In this document: positions 14,433 to 15,947 of the stretch, in pieces
How the letters are laid out: each line of letters begins with the position of its first letter
How positions within the stretch are numbered: position 1 is the stretch's first letter
Assembly (NCBI GenBank): GCA_024402735.1
Contig: JAKSTE010000009.1
Location: 1-15,947 of the forward strand
DNA from: Alphaproteobacteria bacterium
GTDB taxonomy: Bacteria; Pseudomonadota; Alphaproteobacteria; Rs-D84
Reading direction: 5' to 3'
DNA: 15,947 nt
The notes under the pieces: generated by a model
Told to the model about the DNA's origin: nothing
Databases searched by the model: none
Seen by the model: only the letters and a program-made list of their open reading frames with translations
Translations under genes and position numbers: made by a program

Positions 14433-15701
14433 ATGCATGTAAATGAATTAAAGCTAAAGTCTCCACAGCAATTATTGAAAATGGCTGAAGACATGGGAAT
14501 TGAAAATCCTGCTCAATTAAATGTACAACAATTACGTTTTGCTGTTATGCGTGTTTATGCAGCTGATAAATCTGTGACGTTAATAGGCGATGGTGTCTTG
14601 GAACGTTTACAAGATGGATATGGCTTTTTACGCGCTCCAGAAAGTAATTATTTAGCAGGACCAGATGATTTGTATGTATCTCCAAATTTAATTAAGAAAT
14701 ATGGATTAAAGACAGGAGATTATATTGAAGGACGTATTCAAGCCCCACAAAATGAATCCGAAAGGTATTTTGCGTTAGAAACAATAGATCGTGTTAATGG
14801 TGGAGATCCTGACAATTTACGTCATCGTATTTCTTTTGATGATATGACACCTTTATATCCTGATGAAAAATTAAAAATGGAAGTAGAAGATGATACTGAT
14901 AAAAATCGTAATTTATCAGCTCGTGTTATAGATCTTATTTCTCCTACAGGAAAAGGTCAACGTTCTCTTATTGTTGCTCCTCCTAGAACAGGTAAAACAG
15001 TTATGTTGCAAAATATAGCTCATTCTATAGCAACAAATTATCCTGATGTAAAATTGATAGTTTTATTAATAGACGAACGTCCAGAAGAAGTTACAGATAT
15101 GCAACGTAGTGTTCGTGGTGAAGTTATTTCTTCTACATTTGATGAACCTGCAACACGTCATATTCAGGTTGCTGAAATGGTTATAGAAAAAGCAAAACGT
15201 TTGGTAGAAGCAGGCCAAGATGTTGTTATATTGCTTGACTCTATTACTCGTTTAGGTCGTGCTTATAATACAGTTGTTCCATCAAGTGGAAAGGTATTAA
15301 CAGGTGGTGTGGATGCATATGCATTACAAAGACCAAAGCGTTTCTTTGGTGCCGCTCGTAATATAGAGGGTGGTGGTTCTTTGACTATTATAGCAACAGC
15401 TTTGATAGAAACAGGTTCTAAGATGGATGAAGTTGTTTTCGAAGAGTTCAAAGGAACAGGTAATAGTGAAATTATATTAGATAGAAAATTATCTGATAAG
15501 AGGGTTTATCCTGCTATAGATATTACAAAGTCTGGTACAAGAAAAGAAGATTTGCTTGTAACTAAGGATGAATTATCAAAGATGTACGTTTTACGTCGTA
15601 TAATTAATCCAATGGGTACTTTGGAAGCTATGGAATTCTTGTTAGATAAATTACGTTTAACTAAGACTAATTCTGATTTCTTTTCATCTATGAATCAGTA
15701 A
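14433..15701 (+). CDS. rho: Transcription termination factor Rho
   Basis: The hexameric RNA helicase that loads on untranslated RNA and ends transcription. The 422 residues are full length. An N-terminal helical domain (1-45) precedes the cold-shock-like primary RNA-binding domain with DGYGFLR (61-67). The ATPase domain has Walker A APPRTGKT (182-189), catalytic-region [17 protein letters not shown] (211-227), Walker [16 protein letters not shown] (265-279) and the RNA-contacting loops around [24 protein letters not shown]. The residues usually involved in bicyclomycin binding (Asp269, Ser270, Arg273) are present. The ATG follows AAAAGG. It has its own strong promoter, and an intrinsic terminator follows. 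Confidence 0.99.
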   Translation: MHVNELKLKSPQQLLKMAEDMGIENPAQLNVQQLRFAVMRVYAADKSVTLIGDGVLERLQDGYGFLRAPESNYLAGPDDLYVSPNLIKKYGLKTGDYIEGRIQAPQNESERYFALETIDRVNGGDPDNLRHRISFDDMTPLYPDEKLKMEVEDDTDKNRNLSARVIDLISPTGKGQRSLIVAPPRTGKTVMLQNIAHSIATNYPDVKLIVLLIDERPEEVTDMQRSVRGEVISSTFDEPATRHIQVAEMVIEKAKRLVEAGQDVVILLDSITRLGRAYNTVVPSSGKVLTGGVDAYALQRPKRFFGAARNIEGGGSLTIIATALIETGSKMDEVVFEEFKGTGNSEIILDRKLSDKRVYPAIDITKSGTRKEDLLVTKDELSKMYVLRRIINPMGTLEAMEFLLDKLRLTKTNSDFFSSMNQ

Positions 15702-15724
15702 ATAGGGTAGTTAATAACTATTAT

Positions 15725-15753
15725 AAAAGCGGTGATTGGTGTTCACCGTTTTT
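15725..15753 (+). terminator. Intrinsic terminator of rho
   Basis: CGGTGA (15730-15735) pairs with TCACCG (15743-15748) around a 7-base loop. A G-T pair and four A-T pairs extend the stem, and a run of five T follows from 15749. It lies 24 bases after the rho stop codon. Confidence 0.85.
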
Positions 15754-15772
15754 ATTTGTTTATAGTAAAAAG

Positions 15773-15800
15773 TTGACAATATTGTAATTTTGTGTATAGT
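15773..15800 (+). promoter_or_regulatory. Promoter of the last ORF, predicted leaderless
   Basis: Consensus TTGACA (15773-15778), 16 bases, TATAGT (15795-15800), then only 6 bases to the ATG at 15807. There is no room for a ribosome-binding site. The same -10-to-start distance is seen at prmC. Confidence 0.65.
15776..15785. promoter_or_regulatory. Palindromic operator-like site over the -35 of the last ORF
   Basis: ACAATATTGT, a perfect 10-base palindrome beginning inside TTGACA. It has the same placement and the same half-site (ACAA...TTGT) as the 14-base palindrome at 14135-14148. Ten bases alone would be weak evidence; the matching position raises it. Confidence 0.4.
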
Positions 15801-15806
15801 TTTTGT

Positions 15807-15947
15807 ATGAAAAAAGAACAAGTTTCTTCTTGTAAGCAAGTAAAACACAGATCCTTGACAGGGTTATTGCGTAGGAATGGTGTTATCAATAATTTATATT
15901 TACAATCTATACTAGATAACTGTGATGTTGATCCACATGTTGGTGAA
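15807..15947 (+). CDS. Small basic ORF, 5' part only, runs off the window
   Basis: An open frame of 47 codons to the window end, beginning MKKEQVSSCKQVKHRS and continuing LTGLLRRNGVINN. I recognise no family. The frame starts 6 bases after a good promoter, with no Shine-Dalgarno sequence, consistent with a leaderless mRNA. The visible part has two cysteines (9 and 39) and a basic N-terminus. The core LRRNGVINN is loosely like LAKRGVLSN in the 36-codon ORF before rho. Full length and function cannot be judged here. Confidence 0.6.
   Translation, partial: MKKEQVSSCKQVKHRSLTGLLRRNGVINNLYLQSILDNCDVDPHVGE

Overview
The window is AT-rich (about one third G+C by eye), with densely packed, mostly housekeeping genes. 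It looks like a chromosome segment of an alphaproteobacterium with a compact genome, probably uncultured and host-associated. Three things support this: the tilS-ftsH pair, an lptC-lptB pair, and an OmpA-family lipoprotein whose N-terminal half carries an 'AQ..FDCW...C...F' pattern I know from alphaproteobacterial OmpA-like proteins. The exact lineage is inference. Ordinary stop usage (TAA, TAG and TGA) fits the standard bacterial code.

Layout. 1-687 (minus): the start of groEL and complete groES behind a sigma32-like promoter. 802-2622 (plus): a solenoid protein with a ladder of cysteines, a HIT-family protein and a YggU/DUF167 protein, nearly touching or overlapping. 2560-3147 (minus): a LOG-family phosphoribohydrolase, convergent with and overlapping YggU. 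3195-6670 (plus): tilS, ftsH and a metallo-beta-lactamase-fold hydrolase, each overlapping the next. 6660-7430 (minus): prmC. 7452-8975 (plus): an M23 endopeptidase and a 64-residue basic protein, ending in a bidirectional terminator. 9011-11742 (minus): lptC-lptB-eno and a small membrane protein, apparently one operon. 11830-14118 (plus): a secreted six-cysteine protein of unknown function and the OmpA-family lipoprotein. 14196-15701 (plus): a 36-codon ORF and rho. 15807-end: the start of another small ORF. There is no gene-free stretch over 300 bases; the longest gaps (about 80-130 bases, around the small ORF and rho) hold promoters, palindromes and hairpins.

Themes. Much of the content is protein quality control and translation (GroESL, FtsH, TilS, PrmC) and envelope building (LptC/LptB, M23 endopeptidase, OmpA-like lipoprotein), plus enolase and Rho. 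No mobile element, CRISPR array, tRNA or rRNA was seen.

The most interesting signals are regulatory. (1) prmC and the M23 gene diverge from one palindromic -10 box, ATTATAAT, which gives both strands a -35/N17/TATAAT promoter firing at or within a base of each start codon, so both mRNAs would be leaderless. The same geometry fits lptC (GTG start) and the last ORF. (2) Two small-ORF units flanking rho each have a TTGACA box fused to a perfect palindrome, ACAAAATATTTTGT and ACAATATTGT, which suggests a shared operator. Among proteins, FtsH lacks the usual pore-loop phenylalanine, the solenoid protein has one cysteine per turn in ten turns, and lptA is missing between lptC and lptB. I did not find a clear new defence or metabolic system.
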